A DNA stretch of 64,000 bases from JASSUD01 sp031963415 (GTDB lineage: Bacteria > Pseudomonadota > Gammaproteobacteria > Burkholderiales > Burkholderiaceae). A program made the position numbers and the translations under genes. Below, in pieces: positions 16,804 through 25,319 of this stretch. How positions within the stretch are numbered: the first letter of the stretch is position 1; every line of letters begins with the position of its first letter. The notes under the pieces are model-generated. The model saw nothing but the letters and a program-made list of their open reading frames with translations. It was not told the DNA's origin and ran no database searches. The DNA lies in contig JASSUI010000001.1 in NCBI GenBank assembly GCA_031963415.1, positions 1,798,001 through 1,862,000 on the forward strand. Direction: 5' to 3'.

Positions 16804-18069
16804 ATGCTGGTTGATTCTTTCCATTATGTCGCCAGTGATCTCCATGCAGAACAAGTATCGGTATCTGCGCTGGCAGAACAATTTGGCACTCCTCTTTATA
16901 TCTATTCGCGTGCTGCATTAGTTAATGCTTATCAAGCGTATGCGAATGCTTGCGCGGGATGGAATGCGGGTATTTATTATGCCGTTAAAGCCAATAGCAA
17001 CCTTGCGGTACTCGATCTATTCAGCCAACTAGGCGCAGGCTTTGACACGGTCTCAGGCGGTGAACTGGCGCGCGTGCTAGCGGCTGGCGGACGTGCGGAT
17101 AAGGTCGTATTTTCTGGTATTGGTAAAAGCGTGCAGGAGATGCAAGTTGCGCTGCAGGCGGGCGTCAAATGCTTCAATCTGGAGTCGCTCGCTGAGTTGC
17201 ATCGTTTACAAGAAGTCGCGCGTGCATTGAATAAGAGGGCGCCCATTGCGGTACGCGTTAACCCGGATGTGGATGCGAAGACGCATCCTTATATTTCTAC
17301 AGGTCTGAAATCCAATAAATTTGGTGTTGATTTTGAGCAGGCACGTGAGGTTTATCGTATTGCAGCGGCAATGGACTCTCTCGACGTGATTGGCATGGCT
17401 TGCCACCTCGGCTCGCAAATGACAGAGATGGCGCCTTATTTAGATGCATTAAATAAAATGCTTGACCTGATAGAGAAGCTTGAAGAAGACGGTATTCCTA
17501 TTCAGCATATTGATATAGGGGGCGGATTGGGGATTCGTTATCACGCAGAAACGCCACCGGCGGTTGATGTTTTTGTTAGCACGCTTTTGGATGAAATTGC
17601 AAAACGTGGACATGGACATCGTACTGTGATGTTTGAGCCAGGGCGCTCGTTGGTGGGTAATGCTGGTGTGCTTTTGACGCGCATTGAATATCTCAAACCA
17701 GGCCCTGTTAAGAATTTTGCGATTGTTGATGCCGCGATGAATGATTTAGCTCGACCTACGCTTTATCAGGCGTACCACGATATCGTTGCGGTTAGGCAGC
17801 GTGACGCGGTGCCTACACTATACGATGTGGTTGGACCAGTTTGTGAAACTGGCGATTGGCTTGGTAAAGATCGGATGCTGGCGGTTGCGCCTGGTGATCT
17901 ACTGGCAATCCGTTCAGCTGGCGCCTACGGTTTTACGATGAGCTCAAACTACAATACGCGCGCCCGCGCGGCTGAAGTGATGGTCGATGGGGAGAAAGCT
18001 CATTTGATACGAGAGCGAGAAACGCTTGCTCAACTTTTTGCTAATGAGCGACGCTTGCCGGTTGCTTAA
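16804..18069 (+). CDS. lysA: Diaminopimelate decarboxylase
   Basis: 421 residues, normal length. This is the last step of lysine synthesis: meso-diaminopimelate to lysine plus CO2, PLP-dependent. The PLP lysine lies in IYYAVKANSNLAVL (about residue 62). Other alanine-racemase-fold III motifs are ISTGLKSNKFGVD, the H of ACHLGSQ, HIDIGGGLGI, and FEPGRSLVGNAGVL, then the substrate cysteine motif VGPVCETGDWLG and GAYGFTMSSNYNTR. It is coupled to lptM upstream. Confidence 0.97.
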   Translation: MLVDSFHYVASDLHAEQVSVSALAEQFGTPLYIYSRAALVNAYQAYANACAGWNAGIYYAVKANSNLAVLDLFSQLGAGFDTVSGGELARVLAAGGRADKVVFSGIGKSVQEMQVALQAGVKCFNLESLAELHRLQEVARALNKRAPIAVRVNPDVDAKTHPYISTGLKSNKFGVDFEQAREVYRIAAAMDSLDVIGMACHLGSQMTEMAPYLDALNKMLDLIEKLEEDGIPIQHIDIGGGLGIRYHAETPPAVDVFVSTLLDEIAKRGHGHRTVMFEPGRSLVGNAGVLLTRIEYLKPGPVKNFAIVDAAMNDLARPTLYQAYHDIVAVRQRDAVPTLYDVVGPVCETGDWLGKDRMLAVAPGDLLAIRSAGAYGFTMSSNYNTRARAAEVMVDGEKAHLIRERETLAQLFANERRLPVA

Positions 18070-18518
18070 AATTGCCACTTCCTTGTTTTCCGTAGAGCTT
18101 TTAAAGCTTGATGAGGTTGTCGGTTGGTATGTTGGAGTGATGAATGAACCTCAACATTCACGCCGATCCCTTTCAATAAGACATCAATCAACTACGCTAG
18201 CTGTAACAATGTAGTTTTTCTTCCAATGCTTACCCAGCCGCCTTCCTAAATAAATGGATGATTTATCCGTTTTATCTAAGAGCTTATTCACTTAAATAAG
18301 ATCAGAATAAATGACATCTGCTGCATGCCTTTTTATTCGAGCGTTATTTAACGCCTTGAAAATAAAGAGAAATTGCGTAAACAGAAGGCTTTCTAAATCA
18401 TTTTTCCTATCCCTTATTTCCGTCATTATCAGACTTTTCTGCGCCTGCCCGACGCACAGACACAGAAAATCCATACGCTAAAATCGGCGGTTTAATCTAT
18501 TTTATTTAGGTAAAACGA
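18070..18518. other. Intergenic region with a P5 remnant
   Basis: 449 bases between lysA and a small membrane protein. TGTTGGAG and CTCAACA around 18130-18157 form a short hairpin resembling the P5 core and may terminate lysA. I recognise nothing else: no RNA gene and no convincing frame. Confidence 0.35.
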
Positions 18519-18782
18519 ATGGATTGCTTGATTAATAATGTATATGCGCCGATTGCTACAACGCATAGGATGGTTAGCCCCGTCGCTCAAGAACAAGAAG
18601 AAGGTGGCACATCTTGGCTAAAAGTTCTGGTGCCAGCTACGCTTTGTGCGTTTTGTTTAAACATCGCCTCTATGTCGGATGGAAATAGAGGCGTATTTCT
18701 TTCAGAGCATGCACCAAGCTACGCGCTTATTTTTACAACATTCACTTTTCTGTGTTACGCCTTATTAAATACTAAAGATTAG
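18519..18782 (+). CDS. Small hypothetical membrane protein
   Basis: 87 residues, family not recognised. It has a 30-residue soluble start and two likely membrane helices (VLVPATLCAFCLNIASM, about 36-52, and ALIFTTFTFLCYALL, about 69-83) joined by a polar loop. A TTAGG sequence lies about 9 bases before the ATG. It stands alone, convergent with ccsB 38 bases away. The two-helix pattern and ribosome-binding site favour a real gene, but the frame is short and no homology can be claimed. Confidence 0.45.
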   Translation: MDCLINNVYAPIATTHRMVSPVAQEQEEGGTSWLKVLVPATLCAFCLNIASMSDGNRGVFLSEHAPSYALIFTTFTFLCYALLNTKD

Positions 18783-18820
18783 GCTGCACCAGCGGAAAAT
18801 AGGGCAGGGCGGGTGTATTG

Positions 18821-20023
18821 TCAAAGCTGCCCGTAGCTATGCAGACCAGACAGGAACATATTCACGCCAATAAAAGCAAAGGCTGTGATGAATAGCCCAA
18901 TTACCGCCCACCAGGCAGCGAGCGCGCCGCGCAAGCCCTTTATCAAGCGCATATGCAGCCACGCTGAATAATTTAGCCAGACAATCAGTGCCCAGGTTTC
19001 TTTCGGATCCCAACTCCAATAGCCGCCCCACGCTTCAGCAGCCCATAGCGCGCCAAGAATGGTGGCGATGGTGAAAAAAACAAAGCCGACGGCAATCGCT
19101 TGATACATCAGGTCATCAAGTACTTCTGCCGCAGGTAATCGATCAGCCAAAATACCGCGCTGCTTAAGCAAATAAGCGACGGCTACCATCGCAGCGAGGG
19201 CAAAGCAGCCGTAGCCAATAAAGTTAGCGGGTACATGAATTTTCATCCACCAGCTTTGTAACGCAGGCACCAATGGTTGAATTTGCTGTGCTTCACGGGC
19301 AACCGCATACCAAATTAAAAAGCCTACGGCGACGCTAATAATGAGTAATACAAAAGCCCCTAATTGCTTCGTTTGATAACGCGCTTCGTAATACAAATAA
19401 AAAAGCGCAGTGATTAAACAGAACAGAACGAAAACTTCATATAAATTCGAAATGGGGATATGTCCAATATCGAGGCCAATCAAATAAGACTCATACCAGC
19501 GCACCAGCATGCCCGTGCAGCCTAGAAGCGTTGCCGTCCAACATAAGGTTGAGCCAATCTTTTGACTTGCAGCGGAGCGCGTGAGCAAGCCCCCCCAATA
19601 AAATAAAGTGGAGAGCACAAACAATGCGCTCATCCACAAAATGGCTGACTGACTCGATAACAAATATTTAAGCCAGAACACCTGCTCAGCGCGAGCGAGG
19701 TCATTGCTGTAAATATGGATGGCTAAAGCTGACACCCCCCCCGCTAACACAAACCACCATTGCAATGGTTTCCAATGCCAACCTAACCCTATCAAAACGG
19801 GGACGGTGCCAATCAGTATCGCTTTATCGTAAACGTTCATATAAGCGCCGTAAGAATGCAACGCGAAAAGCGCGCTAAGCACTATTACCAACGCATAGAG
19901 CCATTCATACCAAACACGACTATTAAATAAGATCCGCATACTAAAAGGTAAACATAAATGTGAGCATGAGCGCTTTTTCATGTCAGTTTTGCAAGACTGA
20001 GATAGGTTTGAAGGAGCTTGCAT
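18821..20023 (-). CDS. ccsB: System II cytochrome c biogenesis protein CcsB (CcsA/ResC type)
   Basis: 400 residues with about eight membrane helices. It forms the haem exporter and cytochrome c synthase with ResB in System II. The haem-binding tryptophan-rich motif WGGYWSWDPKETWALIVWL lies near the C-terminus, with family histidines around it (WLHMRLIKG, GLHSYGQL). About 30 residues precede the first MRILFN, and translation may begin there instead. It lies downstream of resB, but a P2 palindrome separates the two. The substrate is probably the cytochrome c4 encoded upstream. Confidence 0.93.
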   Translation of the reverse strand: MQAPSNLSQSCKTDMKKRSCSHLCLPFSMRILFNSRVWYEWLYALVIVLSALFALHSYGAYMNVYDKAILIGTVPVLIGLGWHWKPLQWWFVLAGGVSALAIHIYSNDLARAEQVFWLKYLLSSQSAILWMSALFVLSTLFYWGGLLTRSAASQKIGSTLCWTATLLGCTGMLVRWYESYLIGLDIGHIPISNLYEVFVLFCLITALFYLYYEARYQTKQLGAFVLLIISVAVGFLIWYAVAREAQQIQPLVPALQSWWMKIHVPANFIGYGCFALAAMVAVAYLLKQRGILADRLPAAEVLDDLMYQAIAVGFVFFTIATILGALWAAEAWGGYWSWDPKETWALIVWLNYSAWLHMRLIKGLRGALAAWWAVIGLFITAFAFIGVNMFLSGLHSYGQL

Positions 20024-20053
20024 AAATTGGTAATTCCTAAATTAAAAGGATGT

Positions 20054-20160
20054 CTAGGGAAGCGCTGATTTAATCGGGAGCGGCGTTATCTCTCCTCGCC
20101 GTACCCTTGTACTGTCTTCGTCGAGATGCCTTGCTCCCAATTAAATCAGCGCTTCCCTAG
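20054..20160. repeat. Palindromic element, family P2, intact copy
   Basis: Arms CTAGGGAAGCGCTGATTTAA and TTAAATCAGCGCTTCCCTAG are perfect inverted repeats. The next bases TCGGGAGC/GCTCCCAA pair with one mismatch. The core is GCCGTACCCTTGTACTGTC. It lies between resB and ccsB. A nearly identical copy in opposite orientation lies at 44040-44145. Confidence 0.85.
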
Positions 20161-20208
20161 CGTTTCTGAGAGTCCGCTCATAATCTGTCTTTTGAGATCA
20201 TGATTTTC

Positions 20209-22353
20209 CTATTGAGGTTGCGTCTCTAAAACAGTCGATATATCTGCCCGCAATTGCGCAAACTCTTTCTCGAATTCGAGTGTGGCACGGCTACTTGAGA
20301 GCGCGCATAAGACGTTAATTTCATTACCATGGGCGTTGTCTTTGCCGGTTTCCTTAAGAAATATCCATAAACGCCGCTCGCGCACATAAAACATTGCAAA
20401 AACGCCTAATACTAAAAACACGCTTCCTAAGTAAACCAATGTTTTGCCCGGTGTTTTGGTGAGCTGGAAGACTGAGGCTTTAACTTCTTCAAAAGAATCA
20501 AGCTGTAGAAAAACGGGCGAGCCATAAAAGAAGCTATCAGATAGCGCATTAATCGCTGACTGCAAGTAACGGCTATTGTCTGCGTTATTTTGCGTCGGTG
20601 CTTGGTGCGCTTGCTCACGCACAATTTGCCAAAGTTCCCACATCGCTCCATCAAGCAGACGTAGTAGTAATGTTGCAGCTTTTTCCTGCTCGGCTGCCGG
20701 TACTGTTCGATTAACAAAATCGGCTACCGCAGCAAAACCGCCCGGAGCGTTGTTATTACTGGAGTTTGTTCCATTACCCATGGCCCCGGCAAACAGTGAG
20801 AGTACACGTGTGGCACTTTCTTGCAGAGGCTGTTGCATAGCAACTCCTTGTGCTTTAGCTGAGTGTTCTGCTAAACGTTGTGCCGCTTGCTGTCGCAATT
20901 TCTCATCTTGCAAGGCTGCACGTAGGCGCATCCATTCTTTTATCGAACCATTCTGGTCAGCAGGAATCCGTAGATAGCGAAATGGTTCATCAGCACTGGC
21001 ACGCATACCTGCTAAAAAAACCCGTTCGCCCTCCATTTCAACTGGCAGCATGTAATGGTTGAACTCCCGTGCTTGACCATTTTTATCACGTATTTTGTAT
21101 TGAATGGATGGGCCAATGTTGCGTAGATTGACCGACTTTGACGTTTTGGCGCCCGAACCAAGATGTTCGTTCAATGCCTCTGGCAGCGTGCGGCGCGCTA
21201 CGCCGCGTGCATCTGTTTGTCCAGCGCCGTTTACGATGTTCTCAACATTGATTGCGCGCAAACCGGTAAATTCGATCGTCTCGCCCTCACCAATAGGAGT
21301 AAGTGGGGCTGTGCTATTGACTTGCCCGTTTAACGTAAAGGTCTGCGCACTGGCACCACTCATTGGGTAGCCTGTTACGTGAAGCATTGAGCCGCCATCT
21401 TCAAAGCTTGACTGATAAATCGCAATGCCGCGATAAATAAATGGCTTATTCACTTCAACCCGCGCTGGCATACGCTCGCCAGTTGCATGATCAGTGACCA
21501 CAATATCGCTAGCAAAGCGTTTAGGCATGCCGCTTGAATAATACTCGACAATGAATTTATTGAGCTGAATCGTAAAGGGTAGATCTTGAATTAACGACCC
21601 ATCTTTCTCGTTAAGAATGCCGGTAGCTACCGCTTGTCCTTCTGGGATCCAAGCGTATCCACGAAAAGTCGGGTTATTTGTGGATAAACGATGTTCAGAC
21701 GGAACCTGGCTGATTGTCGCGTTATTAGATAGCGGCTGTTTATCGAAAAGCCACATCTGTAAACGGATAGGGATATGGCTATCAAGTAAACCGCCTAGGC
21801 AAATCACAATAATTGCTATATGGCTAAATAGATAACCAGCTTTATTCAGTGCGCCTCGTTTAGCGGCAATCAGCGTCGTGTCCGCTGTGTCTTTATGAAT
21901 ATATCGATAGCCTTGCTGCTTGATAAAGGCTGAGAGCTTTTCATTGAGCGCCTCGCGTTGGCCTGCGAATCGCCATTGCGCATGGTGCCGAAAAGCACGC
22001 AAGCTTTCGACCCGCACGTGTTCTTTCCAACTACGTATATCCGCTATTCTTTTGGGGCCATTACGCCACACGCATAATGAGAGTGAAATCACTAAAAACG
22101 CAAGAATTGTAATAAACCAGATACTGCTATAAACGGAATAAAGGCCGAGTGCGCCAAACAGTTCTGCCCAGAAAGGGCCGAATTGATTCACATAATTGGG
22201 GTAGGGCAATTCTTGGTTAAGTACAGTGCCAACCACACTTGCAATTGCCAATATCACTAACAAAGCGATGGCGAAACGCATCGAACTGAGTAGTTCAATG
22301 GCCCGACGCCAAGCGCGATGGCTGGAGGAAAAGAGGAAGCCAGAGGTGAGCAT
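20209..22353 (-). CDS. resB: System II cytochrome c biogenesis protein ResB
   Basis: 714 residues, the long beta-proteobacterial form. Membrane helices lie at about 25-45 (SMRFAIALLVILAIASVVGTVL), 75-95 and 175-195 (AGYLFSHIAIIVICLGGLLD), with a last one near 640 (LVYLGSVFLVLGVFAMFYV). Large periplasmic segments lie between, including YRGIAIYQSSFEDGG. ResB partners CcsB to deliver haem to the CXXCH cysteines of apocytochrome c. It is downstream of the cytochrome c4 gene, matching the Burkholderia order. Confidence 0.95.
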   Translation of the reverse strand: MLTSGFLFSSSHRAWRRAIELLSSMRFAIALLVILAIASVVGTVLNQELPYPNYVNQFGPFWAELFGALGLYSVYSSIWFITILAFLVISLSLCVWRNGPKRIADIRSWKEHVRVESLRAFRHHAQWRFAGQREALNEKLSAFIKQQGYRYIHKDTADTTLIAAKRGALNKAGYLFSHIAIIVICLGGLLDSHIPIRLQMWLFDKQPLSNNATISQVPSEHRLSTNNPTFRGYAWIPEGQAVATGILNEKDGSLIQDLPFTIQLNKFIVEYYSSGMPKRFASDIVVTDHATGERMPARVEVNKPFIYRGIAIYQSSFEDGGSMLHVTGYPMSGASAQTFTLNGQVNSTAPLTPIGEGETIEFTGLRAINVENIVNGAGQTDARGVARRTLPEALNEHLGSGAKTSKSVNLRNIGPSIQYKIRDKNGQAREFNHYMLPVEMEGERVFLAGMRASADEPFRYLRIPADQNGSIKEWMRLRAALQDEKLRQQAAQRLAEHSAKAQGVAMQQPLQESATRVLSLFAGAMGNGTNSSNNNAPGGFAAVADFVNRTVPAAEQEKAATLLLRLLDGAMWELWQIVREQAHQAPTQNNADNSRYLQSAINALSDSFFYGSPVFLQLDSFEEVKASVFQLTKTPGKTLVYLGSVFLVLGVFAMFYVRERRLWIFLKETGKDNAHGNEINVLCALSSSRATLEFEKEFAQLRADISTVLETQPQ

Positions 22354-22506
22354 AAAAACTCGTTAGTTTGCAAACGGTGGTAACCGTTGTTAGATCAATG
22401 TTGTGCCGCTTTATGATGATCAGCTTAAAGCTTGTTCAAATCTGAGCACTAAAAACCTATCCGCAGATTGTTTAACCGCTTGTCAGTAGAGGAGGGGCTG
22501 AGTTGC

Positions 22507-23172
22507 TTAGCGCAGTCCAGCGATATAGTCTGCAACGGCTTGTATTTCCGCCGCTGATAGCCGCGCGGCAATGGTTTGCATCTGAATGCTATTACTACGA
22601 CTCCCTTCTTGGAACGCTTGCATTTGAGCAATCGTATAAGCTTGCGTTTGCCCCGCTAATTGCGGATATTGCGTTGGTATCCCCGCACCAGTCGGACCGT
22701 GGCAGGCGGCACAAGCGGGTACGCCTTTGTCAGCTAAACCACCCCGCCAAATTTTTTGACCGAGCGCCACTTTTTCTCGGTCGTGCGCAAAGCCAGGCGT
22801 CAGCTTTTGCGCCGCAAAATAGGCCGATACGTTTTTTGCGTCTTGTTCTGATAAAGCAGCAGCAAAACCGGCCATGATAGGGTTGTTCCGTGCCGGCTTC
22901 GGCGCACCAGCAGCGGCTTTATAGTCGACTAACTGCTTATAAAGATACTCAGCATGCTGCCCCGCAAGCTTCGGATAAACAGCGCTGGCCATATTGCCAT
23001 CAGCCCCGTGGCAAGCTGCGCACACTTGTGTTGCAATTGCTCGTCCGCGCTCAATATCAGGCTTATCTGACAAACCTTGTGCACTGACCACGCCAGCGGA
23101 AAAGACCAAAAAGACCGAACTTAATGCCGTTCTTCTATAAATGCCGATGAGAAACTTGCTGAGCCAGTTCAT
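22507..23172 (-). CDS. Di-haem cytochrome c4
   Basis: 221 residues. The signal peptide (LIGIYRRTALSSVFLVFSAGVVSAQG) ends near residue 32. Two class I cytochrome c domains follow, each with a haem site: CAACHGADGNM in the first half and CAACHGPTGAG in the second. The distal Met ligands are in NPIMAGFAAAL and SIQMQTIAARL. Cytochrome c4 carries electrons to terminal oxidases in the periplasm. The gene lies upstream of resB-ccsB, its own maturation system, and is divergent from engB. The 150 bases after its stop hold a half copy of a P4 arm (near 22448). Confidence 0.93.
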   Translation of the reverse strand: MNWLSKFLIGIYRRTALSSVFLVFSAGVVSAQGLSDKPDIERGRAIATQVCAACHGADGNMASAVYPKLAGQHAEYLYKQLVDYKAAAGAPKPARNNPIMAGFAAALSEQDAKNVSAYFAAQKLTPGFAHDREKVALGQKIWRGGLADKGVPACAACHGPTGAGIPTQYPQLAGQTQAYTIAQMQAFQEGSRSNSIQMQTIAARLSAAEIQAVADYIAGLR

Positions 23173-23453
23173 GTTTGCCTATTATTTTCTACTAAGTGGC
23201 TGTAATGAAGGCTTATGTCTTGTGCCTTCGTTGCCTTTCTCATGCCTATGAAATGACCAGTAGGGGTATTGCCTGGTTCTCAATCTAGGCAGATCTATCC
23301 TAAGTAATGAAGGGCGTATTGTACAATACACCCCACGTTTCAAGATGAGGTAGCAAGTGCCAAGCCTGGTCTATCAATAAGCAGGCCCTCGCCCATGTCT
23401 GCTGAATGTATCAGCCTGCCATCCACCCAACTTAACTACAGCGCGCCCAACAC

Positions 23454-24089
23454 ATGTCTTTTCTGCTCCATCGCACACAATTCTTCACAACAGTAAATCA
23501 TCTGCGTGATTTACCACGCTCGCCGTTGCCAGAGGTTGCCTTTATTGGGCGCTCGAATGCGGGTAAGTCCAGTGCGATTAATACGCTATGTCAACAAAAG
23601 CGCTTAGCGTTTGCGAGTAAGACACCAGGGCGCACGCAGCATATTAATTATTTCTCGGTTGGCCCAACGGATGCGTTGACGGGCTATCTTGTTGATCTAC
23701 CCGGTTATGGCTATGCGATAGCTCCACAAGAGGCAAAGGGACATTGGGAAAAATTAGTCGCCCAATATTTGCAAACTCGTACGCAATTGAGTGGCTTAAT
23801 TCTATTGATGGATGCGCGCCATCCTTGCACCGAGTTAGACCTTCAGATGCTTAAGTGGTGGGCTGGCACTGAGCGGCCGCTTCATATATTACTGACTAAA
23901 GCAGACAAATTAACGCGGCAACAGAGCTTGCAAGCTTTGCGCCAAACTCAAGATAAATTAAGCGAATACGCGGCTACTGATTTAATGACGATTCAACTCT
24001 TCTCGGCGGTGAAACGTACCGGTCTTGAAGAGGCGCATCAAGTTATCGAAAGTTGGTTATTGCCTACTCCGGCGGTGACGACGAATTAA
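23454..24089 (+). CDS. engB: Ribosome biogenesis GTP-binding protein EngB (YihA/YsxC)
   Basis: 211 residues. This essential GTPase acts in late 50S subunit assembly. Motifs: G1 GRSNAGKSSAIN (about residues 33-44), G2 T in KTPGRTQHINYF, G3 DLPGYGYA (about 83), G4 TKADK (about 147), and a G5-like SAVKRTG near the end. It is divergent from cytochrome c4 and 31 bases upstream of hemB, probably in one transcript. Confidence 0.96.
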   Translation: MSFLLHRTQFFTTVNHLRDLPRSPLPEVAFIGRSNAGKSSAINTLCQQKRLAFASKTPGRTQHINYFSVGPTDALTGYLVDLPGYGYAIAPQEAKGHWEKLVAQYLQTRTQLSGLILLMDARHPCTELDLQMLKWWAGTERPLHILLTKADKLTRQQSLQALRQTQDKLSEYAATDLMTIQLFSAVKRTGLEEAHQVIESWLLPTPAVTTN

Positions 24090-24120
24090 TTTTCTTGCAA
24101 TACATTCTACCTATCCTGTT

Positions 24121-25119
24121 ATGACTCTCTATCCTCATTCTCGGCCGCGGCGCATGCGTCGTGATGATTTCTCACGTCGTTTAATGCGCGAAAACTTGTT
24201 GACCGTCAATGATTTGATTTATCCCGTATTTGTGATTGAAGGTACGCAAGTCCGGCAAGCTATTGCGACGATGCCGGGTGTTGAACGGGTTTCAATTGAT
24301 GTATTGCTGCATGTGGCGCAGCGTTGTGTTGAACTGGGTGTGCCTGTTATCGCTTTGTTTCCATTTATTGACCCAGCGTTAAAGACGCCCGATGGCAGTG
24401 CTGCTTTAGCCGCAGATGGCTTGATTCCACGAGCTGTGCGAGAAATTAAACAGCGCTTCCCCGAGTTAGGCGTGTTAACCGATGTTGCGCTTGACCCCTA
24501 CACAAGCCATGGTCAAGACGGTTTGATTGATGAAAATGGTTATGTGTTAAACGACGAGACCGTCGCGCAGCTCGTCGCGCAAGCGCGTGTGCAAGCGGAA
24601 GCGGGCGTCGATATTGTGGCGCCATCTGACATGATGGATGGCCGTATTGGTGCGATTCGCACGATGCTAGAGAGTACAGGGCATTTGCACACACGCATCA
24701 TGGCGTACGCAGCGAAATATGCCTCCGCGTTTTATGGCCCGTTCCGCGATGCAATAGGCTCAGCCGCTAGTCTTGGTCGGGGCAATAAAATGGCTTACCA
24801 AATGGATCCCGCGAATAGCGATGAGGCGTTACGCGAAGTGGCACTCGACATTAGCGAAGGCGCCGATATGGTGATGGTTAAACCTGGTATGCCCTATCTT
24901 GATATAGTGCGGCGCGTCAAAGATGAGTTTCATTTCCCCACCTATGCGTATCAAGTAAGCGGTGAATACGCGATGCTGAAAGCGGCTGCTCAAAATGGTT
25001 GGCTTGAGCATGACAAAGTCGTGTTGGAATCATTGCTCGCGTTTAAACGCGCAGGGGCCGATGGTGTGCTGACTTATTTTGCGTTGGAGGCAGCGCAGTT
25101 GTTGCGTGATACGCAGTAG
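24121..25119 (+). CDS. hemB: Delta-aminolevulinic acid dehydratase (porphobilinogen synthase)
   Basis: 332 residues. It condenses two 5-aminolevulinate molecules to porphobilinogen in haem synthesis. Catalytic lysines lie in YAAKYASAFYGPFRDA and MVMVKPGMPYLD. DVALDPYTSHGQDGL carries the metal-site region in its non-cysteine (Mg-type) form, as usual in Burkholderia. The C-terminus has VSGEYAMLKAAAQNGW. It follows engB by 31 bases. Downstream of hemB the conserved order stops and an accessory island begins. Confidence 0.97.
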   Translation: MTLYPHSRPRRMRRDDFSRRLMRENLLTVNDLIYPVFVIEGTQVRQAIATMPGVERVSIDVLLHVAQRCVELGVPVIALFPFIDPALKTPDGSAALAADGLIPRAVREIKQRFPELGVLTDVALDPYTSHGQDGLIDENGYVLNDETVAQLVAQARVQAEAGVDIVAPSDMMDGRIGAIRTMLESTGHLHTRIMAYAAKYASAFYGPFRDAIGSAASLGRGNKMAYQMDPANSDEALREVALDISEGADMVMVKPGMPYLDIVRRVKDEFHFPTYAYQVSGEYAMLKAAAQNGWLEHDKVVLESLLAFKRAGADGVLTYFALEAAQLLRDTQ

Positions 25120-25165
25120 AGAGTACAGCGCAAGCTGCTTGATCAAGTTGTTCATTGTTTAAACA

Positions 25166-25282
25166 GAGGTTAAAAATCCTCTGCTTAACGCCTTGAATGG
25201 CTAAATCATTAACTGCTGCCTCATTTTTAATGTACGGGCAGCCGCTAAATGCCTGGAACTTAATGTTATGCAGAGGTTAATT
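25166..25282. repeat. Palindromic element, family P3
   Basis: AGGTTAAAAATCCTCTGC on the left and GCAGAGGTTAATTAA on the right are inverted, with AATGTACGGGCAGC in the centre. It marks the left edge of the accessory island after hemB. Confidence 0.6.
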
Positions 25283-25319
25283 AATAAAAATTAGTAAAAA
25301 ATTTACACCACAAATTTTT